This document shows positions 15,367 to 24,855 of a stretch of DNA of 64,000 nucleotides, piece by piece. Below the pieces are notes generated by a model that worked only from the letters and a program-made list of their open reading frames with translations, did no database searches and was not told the DNA's origin. Positions within the stretch are counted from its first letter, which is position 1. Each line of letters begins with the position of its first letter. Position numbers and translations under genes: made by a program. The stretch lies in assembly GCF_000175615.1 (NCBI RefSeq), contig NZ_ACVO01000017.1, positions 1 through 64,000 on the forward strand, in the 5' to 3' direction. This DNA is from Rothia mucilaginosa ATCC 25296 (GTDB lineage Bacteria > Actinomycetota > Actinomycetes > Actinomycetales > Micrococcaceae).

Positions 15367-17493
15367 TTAGCCGCGCTGTGCGCTGAGCTGTCGGCGGCGC
15401 ATTTCCAGTTCGAGAAGCTGACGCTGTACCGCTTCGAACTCTTCGTCGTCGGGGTTGGCACTGAGCTGCTCTAAGCGCATCATCAGGTCGGATTTTTGGC
15501 GGGCAATCTGTTGTTCAAACAGGGCGTTGAGCGCACCAGTCACAAAACCGGGCAGCCGCTCAGCGCTGCTGACCGGTAGCGGTGAGACGGCGAGCTCCGC
15601 GATGGCGGGGTGTACGCCCTCCACAGCGCCGGAGCGCACGCAGTTAATCCATTCGATGCCGGGGGTGGGCGCCATGACGGTTGCCGCGTGAATAATGCCG
15701 GCGGCCACCTCGCGGTGGGTTCGGTAGCGGAACTGTACGGTGGCGAGGTTACGCCACTGTTCCACGCTAATGAGCTCGGGGTGTTGCAGGGCAATCTCGA
15801 GCGCCGCCTTTTCGAGGCGGGCGATCGGGTCGCGCGGGTCGGGGGTGAGGAATTCCTCGACGGCGGGGGCGGTCGCCTCCGGCTGGGGTGAGGCGGGCTG
15901 AATGTTGCGCGGCGGGTGCGCGGCAGCGTTCTGCCCGGCGTAGGCGCTGGGGGCAGCGTGGTCTTCCGGGGGCGGTGCATCGTAGGCGGGGTCGTAGGGC
16001 GCGTCAGCATGAACTGCCCCCTGAACACCCGTATAACCCGGCGTGCCCGCGTAACCCTGAGCGCCCGCGTATCCCGGCGTGCCCGGCACGCCCTGCGGCC
16101 CCTCGTTCAGACGCTCGTAACGCGGTGCGGCTGCGGGCGCCTCCGCCTGCTGGGAGCGAGAAAGCTTCGGGTGGTTCTGCGCGTACGCCACTGCGCGCTG
16201 AATCTCGTCGAGCTCCAGGCCGAGCTGACCGGAGACCTTACGCATGTAGGCGGGGCGCAGGTCGCGGTCCTTAATGCCGGCAATAATCGGGGCGATAGCG
16301 CGCATCGCCAGCACGCGACCTTCAAGGGTCGCCAAATCGTACTTGGCGAGGGTCGAATCAATCGCAAACTCGAAGAGCGGGCGGCGCGAAGCAATCAGCG
16401 AGCGCACGGCGGCGTCGCCCTTGTGTAGGCGCAGATCGCAGGGGTCCATGCCGTTCTCGGCAACCGCCACGAAGGTCTGCGCGACGAAGCGCTGGTCCTC
16501 CTGGAAGGCTGCCATGGCGGCTTTCTGGCCTGCGGCGTCACCGTCGAAGGTGAAGATGATTTCGCCGCCGGAGCCGTCGTCGGTAATCATGCGGCGCACC
16601 ATCTTGATGTGGCCGGGACCGAACGCGGTGCCGCAGGTGGCAACGGCGGTGGTGATGCCGGCGAGGTGTGCCGCCATGACGTCCGTGTAGCCTTCCACGA
16701 TGACGACCTGCTTGGTCTTGGTCATATCGCGTTTTGCCAGGTCAATGCCGTAAAGCACCTGGGATTTCTTGTACAGCTGCGTCTCGGGGGTGTTCAGGTA
16801 TTTGGGGCCCTGGTCGTCGTCGAAGAGGCGGCGGGCACCGAAACCGATGGTTTCACCGGCGATGGTGCGGATGGGCCAGATGATGCGGCCGCGGAAGCGG
16901 TCGTACAGGCCGCGGTTGCCCTCCGAGAACATGCCGGTAGCCTTCAGCTCCTCATCAGTGAAACCCTGGGAGCGAAGGTGCTTGAGCAGGTGGTCCCAGC
17001 CGCGCGGGGCGTAGCCTACACCGAACTTGCGGGTTGCGGCGGGGTCGAAACCGCGGGCGCCGAGGAAGCGCTGCGCCTCCTGAGCATCAGCGCTGTAGAG
17101 GTTGCGTTCAAAGAACTCGGCGGCCATCTTGTGCGCGTCGAGCAGGCGGCGGCGCATACCCGCCTCGTAGCGGTCACCGGGCTTACCGCCCTCATAGTGC
17201 AGGGTGTAACCAATACGGGCGGCTAGACGCTCCACCGTCTCAACGAAGCTGGTGTGTTCCATCGCCATGACGAAGGAGTACACGTCACCGGATTCACCGC
17301 AGCCAAAGCAGTGGTACGAACCGACCTGCGGGCGCACATTGAAGGAGGGCGTGCGCTCGTCGTGGAACGGGCACAGCCCCTTGAAGGTGCCTATACCGGC
17401 GCTTTTGAGGCTCACATAGCCTTCAATGATTTCGCGGATATCGGTACGGGCGCGGACTTCGTCAATGTCTTCTTTGCGGATTAATCCAGCCAT
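15367..17493 (-). CDS. dnaG: DNA primase
   Basis: Primase lays RNA primers at the replication fork. The 708 residues show the N-terminal zinc-binding domain (Cys41, His44, Cys62, Cys65), the RNA polymerase core with the TOPRIM motifs VVIVEGYTDVMA and FTFDGDAAG, a Pro/Gly/Tyr-rich low-complexity linker (about 430-540, PGYAGAQGYAGTPGY) and the C-terminal DnaB-binding helical domain. The linker is longer than in most primases. The ATG at 17493 has no Shine-Dalgarno but has TAGAAT 7 bases upstream, consistent with leaderless transcription. It is followed downstream by tRNA-Asn. Confidence 0.97.
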   Translation of the reverse strand: MAGLIRKEDIDEVRARTDIREIIEGYVSLKSAGIGTFKGLCPFHDERTPSFNVRPQVGSYHCFGCGESGDVYSFVMAMEHTSFVETVERLAARIGYTLHYEGGKPGDRYEAGMRRRLLDAHKMAAEFFERNLYSADAQEAQRFLGARGFDPAATRKFGVGYAPRGWDHLLKHLRSQGFTDEELKATGMFSEGNRGLYDRFRGRIIWPIRTIAGETIGFGARRLFDDDQGPKYLNTPETQLYKKSQVLYGIDLAKRDMTKTKQVVIVEGYTDVMAAHLAGITTAVATCGTAFGPGHIKMVRRMITDDGSGGEIIFTFDGDAAGQKAAMAAFQEDQRFVAQTFVAVAENGMDPCDLRLHKGDAAVRSLIASRRPLFEFAIDSTLAKYDLATLEGRVLAMRAIAPIIAGIKDRDLRPAYMRKVSGQLGLELDEIQRAVAYAQNHPKLSRSQQAEAPAAAPRYERLNEGPQGVPGTPGYAGAQGYAGTPGYTGVQGAVHADAPYDPAYDAPPPEDHAAPSAYAGQNAAAHPPRNIQPASPQPEATAPAVEEFLTPDPRDPIARLEKAALEIALQHPELISVEQWRNLATVQFRYRTHREVAAGIIHAATVMAPTPGIEWINCVRSGAVEGVHPAIAELAVSPLPVSSAERLPGFVTGALNALFEQQIARQKSDLMMRLEQLSANPDDEEFEAVQRQLLELEMRRRQLSAQRG

Positions 17494-17582
17494 AAACTCA
17501 ATTCTACGGTGAGGGTCAACAGGTAGCTTCTGCAGGCGTTATAGGCGCGGGAAATAACGCACGAACAGGCTCATAAAAAGGA

Positions 17583-17617
17583 TGTGCCGCGACGCGCAAA
17601 CAGCACGCCGCGGCACA
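17583..17617 (-). terminator. Terminator after dusB
   Basis: TGTGCCGCG pairs with CGCGGCACA, 13 bases past the dusB stop codon. The loop is itself partly self-complementary. Confidence 0.6.
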
Positions 17618-17630
17618 CAAGTACAGGTGT

Positions 17631-18797
17631 TTAGCCGCCGGAAATATCCAGCTCAGCCTCCACCAGGCCCAGACGCTCAGCGTCCCCCAGGATACGCGAA
17701 TCTAGCCAGCCATCGGGCAGGTGCGGCTGCTTGGGGCTACCGGCGCGGCCGCGCGAGCCCTCAACGGCGGCACCCGGGTAACCAATCGAGTGGTCCAGCT
17801 GAGCAATCAGCTCACGGAACGTCGCCAGGTCGGGCACCTGAGCCATCTTCGCGCGCAGCTCACCGCCAACCGGGTAGCCCTTGAAGTACCACGCCACGTG
17901 CTTGCGGATCTCGCGCAGGCCTCGGGTTTCATCGCCGAAGGTTTCCACCAGCAGTTCTGCGTGGCGGTAAATCATGTCCGACACCTCAGTCAGGGTCGGG
18001 CGGATACGCTCCGACGAACCCTCAAACGCATTCTGCAGGTCGCCAAACAGCCACGGGCGACCCTGGCAGCCGCGACCAATCACCACGCCGTCCACGCCGG
18101 TCTGCTCAACCATGCGTACCGCATCCTCGGCGGAGAAAATATCGCCATTACCCAGGATCGGCACATCCGGAATCAACTCACGCAGCTGCGCAATAGAATC
18201 CCAGTCAGCCTTACCCGAATAATGCTGAGCCGCAGTACGACCGTGCAGAGCAATCGCCGCAACACCGGCATCACGAGCAATCTTGGCGGACTCCAAGAAC
18301 GTAATGTGGTCATCGTCGATGCCCTTACGCATCTTAATGGTCAGCGGAATATCGTTGCGGGACGCTTCCTTCACCGCGGTCTGCACAATCGCAGTGAACA
18401 GGTCAGTCTTCCAGGGCAGGGCGGCACCGCCACCGCGGCGAGTCACCTTAGGAGCCGGGCAACCAAAGTTCAAGTCAATGTGGTCGGCACGGTCCTCTTC
18501 AACGACCATGCGCACAGCCTTACCGACGTTGACCGCGTCCACACCGTAAATCTGGATGGAGCGGATCTTCTCGTCCGGGTCATGCTCAATAATGCGCATG
18601 GACTCGGGCTTACGCTCCACCAGGGCGCGCGCAGTCACCATTTCGGTAACGTACAGGCCGCCGCCATATTCACTGCAGAGGCGGCGGAAAGCCTTATTGG
18701 TCACGCCAGCCATCGGGGCGAGAACTACGGGAGTATCAACGGTCAGATTGCCCAGTTTCAGGGGCGGAAGGGTAAGACGGGGTGCTTCAGAATTCAC
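17631..18797 (-). CDS. dusB: tRNA-dihydrouridine synthase (DusB type)
   Basis: This FMN enzyme reduces specific uridines in the tRNA D loop with NADPH. The 388 residues show the TIM-barrel FMN site (LAPMAGVTNKAFRRL, 27-40), the catalytic segment NFGCPAPKVTRRGGG with Cys113, and GNGDIFS and GIGRG-type phosphate loops (VIGRGCQGRPWLF). The frame stays open to 18923, but those 42 residues show no family similarity. GTG at 18797 was chosen because family similarity begins soon after; it has no convincing ribosome-binding site, so the exact start is uncertain. Confidence 0.92.
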   Translation of the reverse strand: MNSEAPRLTLPPLKLGNLTVDTPVVLAPMAGVTNKAFRRLCSEYGGGLYVTEMVTARALVERKPESMRIIEHDPDEKIRSIQIYGVDAVNVGKAVRMVVEEDRADHIDLNFGCPAPKVTRRGGGAALPWKTDLFTAIVQTAVKEASRNDIPLTIKMRKGIDDDHITFLESAKIARDAGVAAIALHGRTAAQHYSGKADWDSIAQLRELIPDVPILGNGDIFSAEDAVRMVEQTGVDGVVIGRGCQGRPWLFGDLQNAFEGSSERIRPTLTEVSDMIYRHAELLVETFGDETRGLREIRKHVAWYFKGYPVGGELRAKMAQVPDLATFRELIAQLDHSIGYPGAAVEGSRGRAGSPKQPHLPDGWLDSRILGDAERLGLVEAELDISGG

Positions 18798-18902
18798 CCC
18801 TATATTGTGGCATACGGGGGCAAATCGAGAACCGGACTCAGCTGAGGGGGTACAGGAGCGCAGTGCAAGCTCAGCAACCGTGGGGAGGCGCAGGTACGCG
18901 AG

Positions 18903-18936
18903 AGGGGCGGAGGAGCATTCCACTTCCCCGCCCCTT
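18903..18936 (-). terminator. Hairpin after the GNAT gene
   Basis: AGGGGCGG pairs with CCGCCCCT. It lies about 70 bases past the GNAT stop codon and just upstream of dusB. Confidence 0.45.
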
Positions 18937-19004
18937 CAGCAAGAGTCAGCCAGCAGGCTCGATACCGAGAATCTACTTGGCAACCTACGAACCTACTAAA
19001 GAAT

Positions 19005-19982
19005 CTACTCGGTCACGTAAATATAGGTCGGGTCGCCCTCCACCGAAGCAGTGCCGGCACGCAGCAGTACGTCAGTCACCTGAACCAGCGCCTCCATGGC
19101 GTCGTCAACCTCAACCAGCACCGGGTACTTAGCACTCAGCAGGGACAACACCTGCATAATCGCCTCCACGGCACCCTCATTATCGAAGTCGTAGCCCAGC
19201 AGCAACTCCGTGGCGGTCTTCTCATCCACCAGCGCCGCCTCCGGGTCAGTCTCGAAGGGGTGGTAGCTCACCGCAAACGCCACAATCGGGCCCTTCTTAC
19301 CCTCAGCAGCAGCCTCACGAATATGGTCACGAAGCACCACGGCACCAAAGGCACGCACCTCATCCGAGAGGAAATAGCGGTTCACGGTGCCCAAACCCAC
19401 CTCGGCGGGAACATCCCACTCGTGGGCGCGGCGGTAGAAATCCCACAGCGCGGCGGTCAGCTCAACCGAACCGGTCGCCAAATCCTCAATCGCCTGAGTC
19501 TCGTTACCGTCAGCGTCCTCACGCAACGACACCGGAGGAATCGCCCCCGGCTCCACACGCACCATACGGGAACGCTGAACCAGCTTCATACCAGTTGCCT
19601 GCGCGAACTCCTCACCGTCACTAAACGGCGACAGCTTCACACGCAAAGCAGTCGTCTGACCGTGCGCCGCCGCAATCTCACGCAACGCATCCAGCAGGGC
19701 AGTACCAATACCCTGACGGCGGTGGTCAGCTGCGACCTCCACATACGACCACAGACGCGTCGGATGCAGCAGCGAAGCCACCACAGTACCCGCAGCCACC
19801 GGAACACCCGAAACAGTCACCACCAGGGTACGGCTAAACGGCGCGTCACTGTCCGGGCCAAAGAGGCCACGCTGGCGCTCCTCAACCTCATTGCGGGCAG
19901 AGTTCCAAATCTCAAGCAGGGCAAGGTCATCACCCTCCTGCCAAGGGCGAATCTCAAATTTTTCGCTGAGGCGTTCAGCCAT
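19005..19982 (-). CDS. GNAT-family N-acetyltransferase
   Basis: This 325-residue protein has a clear N-terminal GNAT domain (about 8-160) with the acetyl-CoA-binding motif ADHRRQGIGTALLDAL, and a second half that looks like a diverged, non-canonical GNAT-like repeat. Two-domain GNAT proteins are common in actinobacteria (mycothiol synthase is one example), but the motifs here do not identify a substrate. The ATG at 19982 has GAAAGG 9 bases upstream; an in-frame ATG 13 codons upstream was rejected. It lies downstream of glyS beyond a terminator. Confidence 0.8.
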   Translation of the reverse strand: MAERLSEKFEIRPWQEGDDLALLEIWNSARNEVEERQRGLFGPDSDAPFSRTLVVTVSGVPVAAGTVVASLLHPTRLWSYVEVAADHRRQGIGTALLDALREIAAAHGQTTALRVKLSPFSDGEEFAQATGMKLVQRSRMVRVEPGAIPPVSLREDADGNETQAIEDLATGSVELTAALWDFYRRAHEWDVPAEVGLGTVNRYFLSDEVRAFGAVVLRDHIREAAAEGKKGPIVAFAVSYHPFETDPEAALVDEKTATELLLGYDFDNEGAVEAIMQVLSLLSAKYPVLVEVDDAMEALVQVTDVLLRAGTASVEGDPTYIYVTE

Positions 19983-20052
19983 ATCCGTGCACCTTTCCTT
20001 CGCTCGCGTCAAACGTGCCAATCAGTCTAACCAGGGTAGCCCAAATACACGA

Positions 20053-20091
20053 CGGCGGGTAGCCTCTTTCGCTCTAAGAAGCTACCCGCCG
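20053..20091 (-). terminator. Terminator after glyS
   Basis: CGGCGGGTAGC pairs with GCTACCCGCCG around a 17-base loop, 20 bases past the glyS stop codon. Confidence 0.7.
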
Positions 20092-20110
20092 ACCATGTTA
20101 TAAATTATTT

Positions 20111-21490
20111 TTAGCCTGCCAGGCGTGCAGCCAGGTAAGACTTCACCTGATCCAGAGCCACACGCTCCTGGTTCATGGTGTCACGCTCGCGGATGGTCAC
20201 AGCCTGATCCTCAAGAGTGTCAAAGTCCACGGTGATGCAGAACGGGGTACCGATCTCATCCTGGCGGCGGTAACGGCGACCAATAGCGCCCGCCTCGTCG
20301 TAGTCCACGTTCCACAGGCCACGCAGCTCATTCGCCAGCTTAGTTGCCGGCTCAGACAGCTCAGCCTTCTTCGACAGCGGCAGAACAGCAGCCTTCACCG
20401 GTGCCAGGCGCGGGTCGAGCTTCAGCACGACGCGCTTATCCACGCCACCCTTAGTGTTGGGTGCCTCATCCTCGACGTATGCGTCAACAAGGAACGCCAT
20501 CATGGAGCGGGTCAGACCGAAGGACGGCTCAATCACGTACGGCACGTAACGCTCACCGGTAGCCTGGTCGAAGTACTCAAGCTTCGCGTTGGAGTGCTCA
20601 TTATGCACACCCAGGTCGTAATCGGTACGGTTCGCAACGCCCATCAGCTCGCCCCACTCGGAACCCTGGAAGCCGAAGCGGTACTCAACGTCAATAGTGC
20701 CAGCCGAGTAGTGTGCACGCTCCTCCTTAGGAACGTCGAAGCGGCGCATGTTATCCGGGTTAATACCCAGGTCAACGAACCAGCTCCAGCAGTCCTCAAC
20801 CCACTCGTTGAAATACTTATCAGCGTCATCCGGGTGCACAAAGTACTCAATTTCCATCTGCTCGAACTCACGAGTACGGAAAATAAAGTTACCGGGAGTG
20901 ATCTCGTTACGGAACGACTTACCAATCTGACCAATACCGAACGGCGGGCGCTTACGAGAAGCAGTGACCACATTGTTGAAGTTCACGAAAATGCCCTGAG
21001 CGGTCTCGGGGCGCAGGAAGTGCAGACCCTCCTCATTATCAACCGGGCCCAGGTAAGTCTTCATCAGACCGGAGAAGTTCTGCGGCTCAGTCCACTCACC
21101 GCGAGTGCCACAGTTCGGGCAAGCAATCTCTTCCATGCCCTCAGCCGCGCGGCCCTTCTTCGCCTCAAAGTTCTCCAGCAGGTGATCCTGACGCAGACGC
21201 TTGTGGCACGACAGGCACTCAACCAGCGGGTCGGTGAAGGTCGCCACGTGACCGGACGCCTCCCACACCGCACGAGGCAGAATAACGGAGGAATCCAGGC
21301 CAACCATGTCCGCACGGGAGCGGACGAAACGCTGCCACCACTGCTGACGGATGTTTTCCTTCAGCTCTGCACCGAGGGGGCCGTAGTCCCATGCGGAGCG
21401 GGAACCGCCGTAAATTTCACCGGCCTGGAAAACAAAGCCGCGGCGCTTCGCGAGCGCAATAACGTTATCGAGGGTGGACTTTTCAGCCAT
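20111..21490 (-). CDS. glyS: Glycyl-tRNA synthetase (alpha2 type)
   Basis: This class II synthetase charges tRNA-Gly. The 459 residues show motif 2 ([20 protein letters not shown]), motif 3 ([11 protein letters not shown]), a zinc-ribbon-like pair of CxxC motifs (CLSC and CPNC, residues about 95-140) and a C-terminal anticodon-binding domain. It is the single-chain alpha2 form usual in Gram-positive bacteria. The ATG at 21490 has AGAAGGAG about 7 bases upstream. A longer in-frame start at 21619 was rejected. No T-box motif is visible in its leader. Confidence 0.96.
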   Translation of the reverse strand: MAEKSTLDNVIALAKRRGFVFQAGEIYGGSRSAWDYGPLGAELKENIRQQWWQRFVRSRADMVGLDSSVILPRAVWEASGHVATFTDPLVECLSCHKRLRQDHLLENFEAKKGRAAEGMEEIACPNCGTRGEWTEPQNFSGLMKTYLGPVDNEEGLHFLRPETAQGIFVNFNNVVTASRKRPPFGIGQIGKSFRNEITPGNFIFRTREFEQMEIEYFVHPDDADKYFNEWVEDCWSWFVDLGINPDNMRRFDVPKEERAHYSAGTIDVEYRFGFQGSEWGELMGVANRTDYDLGVHNEHSNAKLEYFDQATGERYVPYVIEPSFGLTRSMMAFLVDAYVEDEAPNTKGGVDKRVVLKLDPRLAPVKAAVLPLSKKAELSEPATKLANELRGLWNVDYDEAGAIGRRYRRQDEIGTPFCITVDFDTLEDQAVTIRERDTMNQERVALDQVKSYLAARLAG

Positions 21491-21722
21491 AGTTACTCCT
21501 TCTGCCCCGCCACCGGCTGTGACGTGCGTGAGTTCGGGTTCATAAGGGACGCGGCCCAGAACGGGGCGCCCGCATTCGCGCTCATCGGCGCAATATGCAC
21601 ACTTTTTGATGCAAGACACTAGGGTACCATCACCACCCCACCCCTGGGTATGCCTACCCGACCCACCACTCCCCCATTTTTACCGGACGCCAGGATGCAC
21701 CCGGCGGGATAAACTAGGAAGC

Positions 21723-21938
21723 ATGGAAGAAATTTTTATTCGCGATGACATGATCCGCCTCGGCCAGTTCCTCAAGCTCGCCAACCTCGTAGAGGACGGC
21801 GCGCAGGCACGCGAGGTCATTCAGCACGGCCTGGTAAAGGTCAACGGCGACATTGAGGAAGCACGCGGCAAGCAGCTGCACCCCGGCGACACCGTCACCT
21901 TCAACGGCGTGACCGTGAAGGTCGCGCACGAGGACTAG
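21723..21938 (+). CDS. Small S4-domain RNA-binding protein
   Basis: This 71-residue protein consists of one S4 RNA-binding domain (RLGQFLKLANLVEDGAQARE, then LVKVNGDIEEARGKQLHPGD). It resembles the YaaA/YlmH-type stand-alone S4 proteins linked to ribosome or RNA handling; the exact RNA is unknown. The start ATG at 21723 has TAAACT 7 bases upstream, consistent with a leaderless mRNA, though AGGAAG lies between and could act as a weak Shine-Dalgarno. It diverges from glyS. Confidence 0.85.
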   Translation: MEEIFIRDDMIRLGQFLKLANLVEDGAQAREVIQHGLVKVNGDIEEARGKQLHPGDTVTFNGVTVKVAHED

Positions 21939-21982
21939 TCCTCTCTCTGCTTGGTTAGAGCTACAGGCGAGGGGCAGTGACC

Positions 21983-22250
21983 GTCCTCGTTCCTACAGGG
22001 AGCCCGCCCTCGCTTCGCTTCGGGCACCCTGATGTCACTTCGGACGGCACCGCCCCTCCGCTCGCACCAAATCGCGTACCTCGGACAGCCGGGGTAGCTA
22101 TACCCTCCGGAAGCGACATCAGGGTGCCGCCCCGGGCGCTCTCCGCAGCGAAGCAAGGAAGAGCGGAGCGTCCGGGTGCGGCGGGTGCCCCTGCAGGAGC
22201 GGAGGAAGGGTATAGCGTCCCACCCACCCAGCCTCTGTAGGAACGAGGAC
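21983..22250. repeat. Interspersed inverted-repeat element, copy B (full)
   Basis: Perfect 16 bp terminal inverted repeats (GTCCTCGTTCCTACAG and its complement) enclose 268 bases. Inside, GCACCCTGATGTC (22024) pairs with GACATCAGGGTGC (22115), and GCTATACCC (22097) pairs with GGGTATAGC (22208); these two pairings cross. It has no credible ORF. Copy D at 37992-38249 is roughly 90% identical. Conserved sequence continues about 18 bases past the right end (CCGC...GCGG). Confidence 0.85.
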
Positions 22251-22284
22251 GAATACCGCTTTCCAAGCGGAAGCAAAAGCTCAA

Positions 22285-22323
22285 CGTAAAGCCCTCGAGT
22301 CGTAATGACCCGAGGGCTTTACG
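22285..22323. terminator. Duplicated esterase terminator (left copy)
   Basis: CGTAAAGCCCTCG pairs with CGAGGGCTTTACG. The equivalent right copy is at 25548-25578. Confidence 0.65.
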
Positions 22324-22332
22324 TTTAGTCGA

Positions 22333-22466
22333 TTTAGACGTCAGAGCCTTCCACTGCGCCGGTCGCCTCCGCAACCTTCTGCGCACGAATACGCGGCTCC
22401 TTACCCTGCACCTTCACCTCCAGGAACTCGCCCACATGGCGAATCTCCATGGCGCTCACGCCGTGA
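22333..22466 (-). pseudogene. Truncated 3' fragment of the esterase gene
   Basis: About 44 codons plus a stop match the 3' end of the intact esterase gene at 25593-26345, encoding the tail after the active-site His (AMEIRHVGEFLEVKVQGKEP and onward). Similarity stops abruptly near 22467, where unrelated sequence begins. It has no start codon or promoter of its own. It marks the downstream junction of the copper cassette insertion. Confidence 0.85.
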
Positions 22467-22492
22467 TCCATTCCACCCATCTCGTCCGTGGT

Positions 22493-22550
22493 CCCCATAT
22501 GACCCTGAAAGGGTGCGCTTCATGGTGGAGCCTTTCAGGGTCATATGGGG
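22493..22550 (-). terminator. Long inverted repeat at the cassette boundary
   Basis: Perfect 20 bp arms (22493-22512 and 22531-22550; inner edge CTGAAAGG/CCTTTCAG) with an 18-base loop lie 20 bases past the CopB-type ATPase stop codon. It is probably its terminator, and it lies just inside the insertion junction. Confidence 0.65.
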
Positions 22551-22570
22551 CAGTGGAGAGAAGTGGTGAA

Positions 22571-24805
22571 TCAGCGGACGGCGGTGGATGCCGGAGTAGG
22601 CGTGGTGTGTTCTTCCTTCGGACTGGTGGGAGCCAGGTGGGCCGGGTCCAGATCAATCCGGCGCAGCAACTGAGCGTTAAGCGCCACCACAATCGTCGAC
22701 AGCGACATCAACACCGCAGCAGCAGCCGGGGGAAGCAGAATGCCGCTAGAGGCGAGCACGCCGGCGGCCAGGGGCACGGACAAGATGTTGTAACCGGACG
22801 CCCAGATGAGGTTCTGGATCATCTTGCGGTAGCTGGCCTGCGAGAGCTCAATCATCGACAATATTGCCCGGGGATCGTCACTGGCCAGGACCACTCCGGC
22901 GGATTCCATTGCCACATCCGTGCCGGCCCCGATGGCGATGCCGACCTCGGCGCGGGCCAGGGCCGGGGCGTCGTTGACACCGTCGCCGACCATGGCCACG
23001 CTCAGGCCACGCTCCTGTAACTGGGTGACCTTGGTGTCCTTGTCCTGGGGCAGAACCTCGGCGAAGACCTCATCAATCCCCAGGTCCTGGCCAACCGCAT
23101 GGGCCACCTGTTGCGCGTCACCGGTAATCATCGCGACCTTCACCCCGCGGTCCTGCAGGGCTTTCACAGCGGCGCGGGATTCGGGGCGGATCTTGTCCTC
23201 GACGGCCACCGCACCGATAATCTGACCGTCGCGGACAATATGGAGTACACCGGCCCCACGCCCGGTCCAGGCGCTGGTGGTGTCGGTGAGCTCGGCCGGG
23301 GTGGTGAGGTTGAACTCGCGCAGCATGTTCGGCCCGCCCACGAGGATCTCAGCGCCATCGACAGTGGCCCGGACCCCCCTGCCGGAGGCGGCGCTGAAAC
23401 CAGTTGCACGGATTTGCCGACGAGAGGCCTCGGGATGGGCGGCCGCGGCCGCCACGATGGCGCGGGCCACGGGATGCTCGCTGTCGGCCTCCGCGGCGGC
23501 GGCCAGGGCCAGCAGCTCGCCCTCAGTGACGCCGACAGTTGCCGCGACACCGGTGACCGCGTGCGCGCCCTCGGTCAGGGTACCGGTTTTATCGAAGAGC
23601 ACCACGTCGATGGTGCGCATCCGCTCGAGCGCCATCCGGTCCTTGATGAGCACCCCGGATTTCGCGGCCCGCTCGGTGGAGATCGCAATGACCAGCGGAA
23701 TCGCCAGGCCCAAGGCGTGCGGGCAGGCGATGACCAGCACCGTGACCGTGCGCACCACGGCATCGTCCGGGCTGCCGATGGTGGTCCACACCACCGCGGT
23801 GATCAGAGCAGAGATTAGCGCGAACCAGAACAACAACGCCGCCGCCCGATCCGCCAGGGCCTGGGCCCGGGAGGAGGACTCCTGTGCGTCGGCAACCATG
23901 CGTTGGATTCCGGCCAAGGCGGTGTCCCCGCCGGTAGCCTCCACCCGGACGCGGACGGTGTTGTCGGTGGCCACGGTACCGGCGACCACCTTGTCACCGG
24001 TGTCGCGGAAGACGGGACGGGATTCGCCGGTGATCATCCCCTCATCGAATTCGGCGGCTCCGTCGATGATGGTTCCGTCGGCCGGCACCCGGGCACCGGC
24101 CCTCACCAGCACGACGTCGCCGACGACCAGCTCGGAGATGTCCACGGTGCGGGTGGTCCCATCGATGACTTTCTCGGCCTCATCCGGCAGCAGGGCAGCC
24201 AGCGCGTCAAGCGCGGAGGACGCACCCCCGAGAGCGCGCATCTCCAGCCAGTGGCCCAGCAGCATGATGGTCACCAGCAGGGCCAGCTCCCACCAGAAGT
24301 CCAGGTCAAAACCGCCCAGCCTCAGAGTGGTGACCCAGGAGGCGACAAACGCCACGGTGATGGCCATGGCAATCAGGAGCATCATCCCGGGTTGGCGGGA
24401 TTTCACTTCCTTCCATCCGCCCTTGAGGAAAGGCGTTCCGCCGTAGACGAAGATGATCGTGTCCAGTACCGGGGGAATCCAGGTGGATCCGGGGAATTCC
24501 GGGAGGGGGTAGCCGAGCAGGTGGGCGACCATGGGGCTGAAAATAACGACGGGAATGGACAGAATCAGTGACCACCAGAAGCGTTCCCGAAACATTGCGG
24601 TGCTGTGCCCGGCGTGTTCGCCGTGACCATGAACCTGGTGGTCTTCGTCCAGGACGGAGTGCGGGTGACCGTGGTGCATCGCCTGGCCGTGGGTGTCGGC
24701 GTCTGCGTGGTGTTCGTGGCTGGCATGATTCGGGTGGTGGGTGTGGTCTGTTTCCGGAGCGGGGTGATCACCATGGTGATCGCCGGAATGGTGGGGAGTG
24801 TTCAT
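22571..24805 (-). CDS. copB: Copper-translocating P1B-type ATPase, CopB class
   Basis: This inner-membrane ATPase exports copper. The 744 residues begin with a histidine-rich metal-binding tail (about residues 1-60, many HH and HxH), followed by the membrane helices, the TGES actuator motif (MITGESRPVF), the P1B-3 membrane motif Cys361-Pro-His363, the phosphorylated DKTGT (Asp405) and the GDGVNDAPAL hinge. CPH and the His-rich tail place it in the CopB subclass rather than the CopA (CPC) class. The ATG at 24805 has AAAGGA 5 bases upstream. Its codon choice (many GGCC-rich stretches) looks unlike the neighbours. It is probably co-transcribed with the chaperone gene upstream. Confidence 0.93.
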   Translation of the reverse strand: MNTPHHSGDHHGDHPAPETDHTHHPNHASHEHHADADTHGQAMHHGHPHSVLDEDHQVHGHGEHAGHSTAMFRERFWWSLILSIPVVIFSPMVAHLLGYPLPEFPGSTWIPPVLDTIIFVYGGTPFLKGGWKEVKSRQPGMMLLIAMAITVAFVASWVTTLRLGGFDLDFWWELALLVTIMLLGHWLEMRALGGASSALDALAALLPDEAEKVIDGTTRTVDISELVVGDVVLVRAGARVPADGTIIDGAAEFDEGMITGESRPVFRDTGDKVVAGTVATDNTVRVRVEATGGDTALAGIQRMVADAQESSSRAQALADRAAALLFWFALISALITAVVWTTIGSPDDAVVRTVTVLVIACPHALGLAIPLVIAISTERAAKSGVLIKDRMALERMRTIDVVLFDKTGTLTEGAHAVTGVAATVGVTEGELLALAAAAEADSEHPVARAIVAAAAAHPEASRRQIRATGFSAASGRGVRATVDGAEILVGGPNMLREFNLTTPAELTDTTSAWTGRGAGVLHIVRDGQIIGAVAVEDKIRPESRAAVKALQDRGVKVAMITGDAQQVAHAVGQDLGIDEVFAEVLPQDKDTKVTQLQERGLSVAMVGDGVNDAPALARAEVGIAIGAGTDVAMESAGVVLASDDPRAILSMIELSQASYRKMIQNLIWASGYNILSVPLAAGVLASSGILLPPAAAAVLMSLSTIVVALNAQLLRRIDLDPAHLAPTSPKEEHTTPTPASTAVR

Positions 24806-24855
24806 GACGTTCCTTTCGCTCAACCCGGTCGGGGTCGAGATGATGGGTAAATCGA

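Larger units (their letters stand above)
22235..22466. repeat. Left direct repeat flanking the copper cassette
   Basis: This segment (element right end, terminator, esterase 3' end) is repeated in the same orientation at 25501-25726 with small differences. It frames the copper genes. Confidence 0.85.

Noticed and set aside
21491..21640. T-box leader of glyS
   Set aside because: No T-box sequence (TGGNACCGCG-like) and no specifier hairpin in the short leader.
22493..22550. Insertion-sequence end for the copper cassette
   Set aside because: Although a perfect 20 bp inverted repeat, both arms are on the same side of the cassette and no transposase is present; a terminator fits better.
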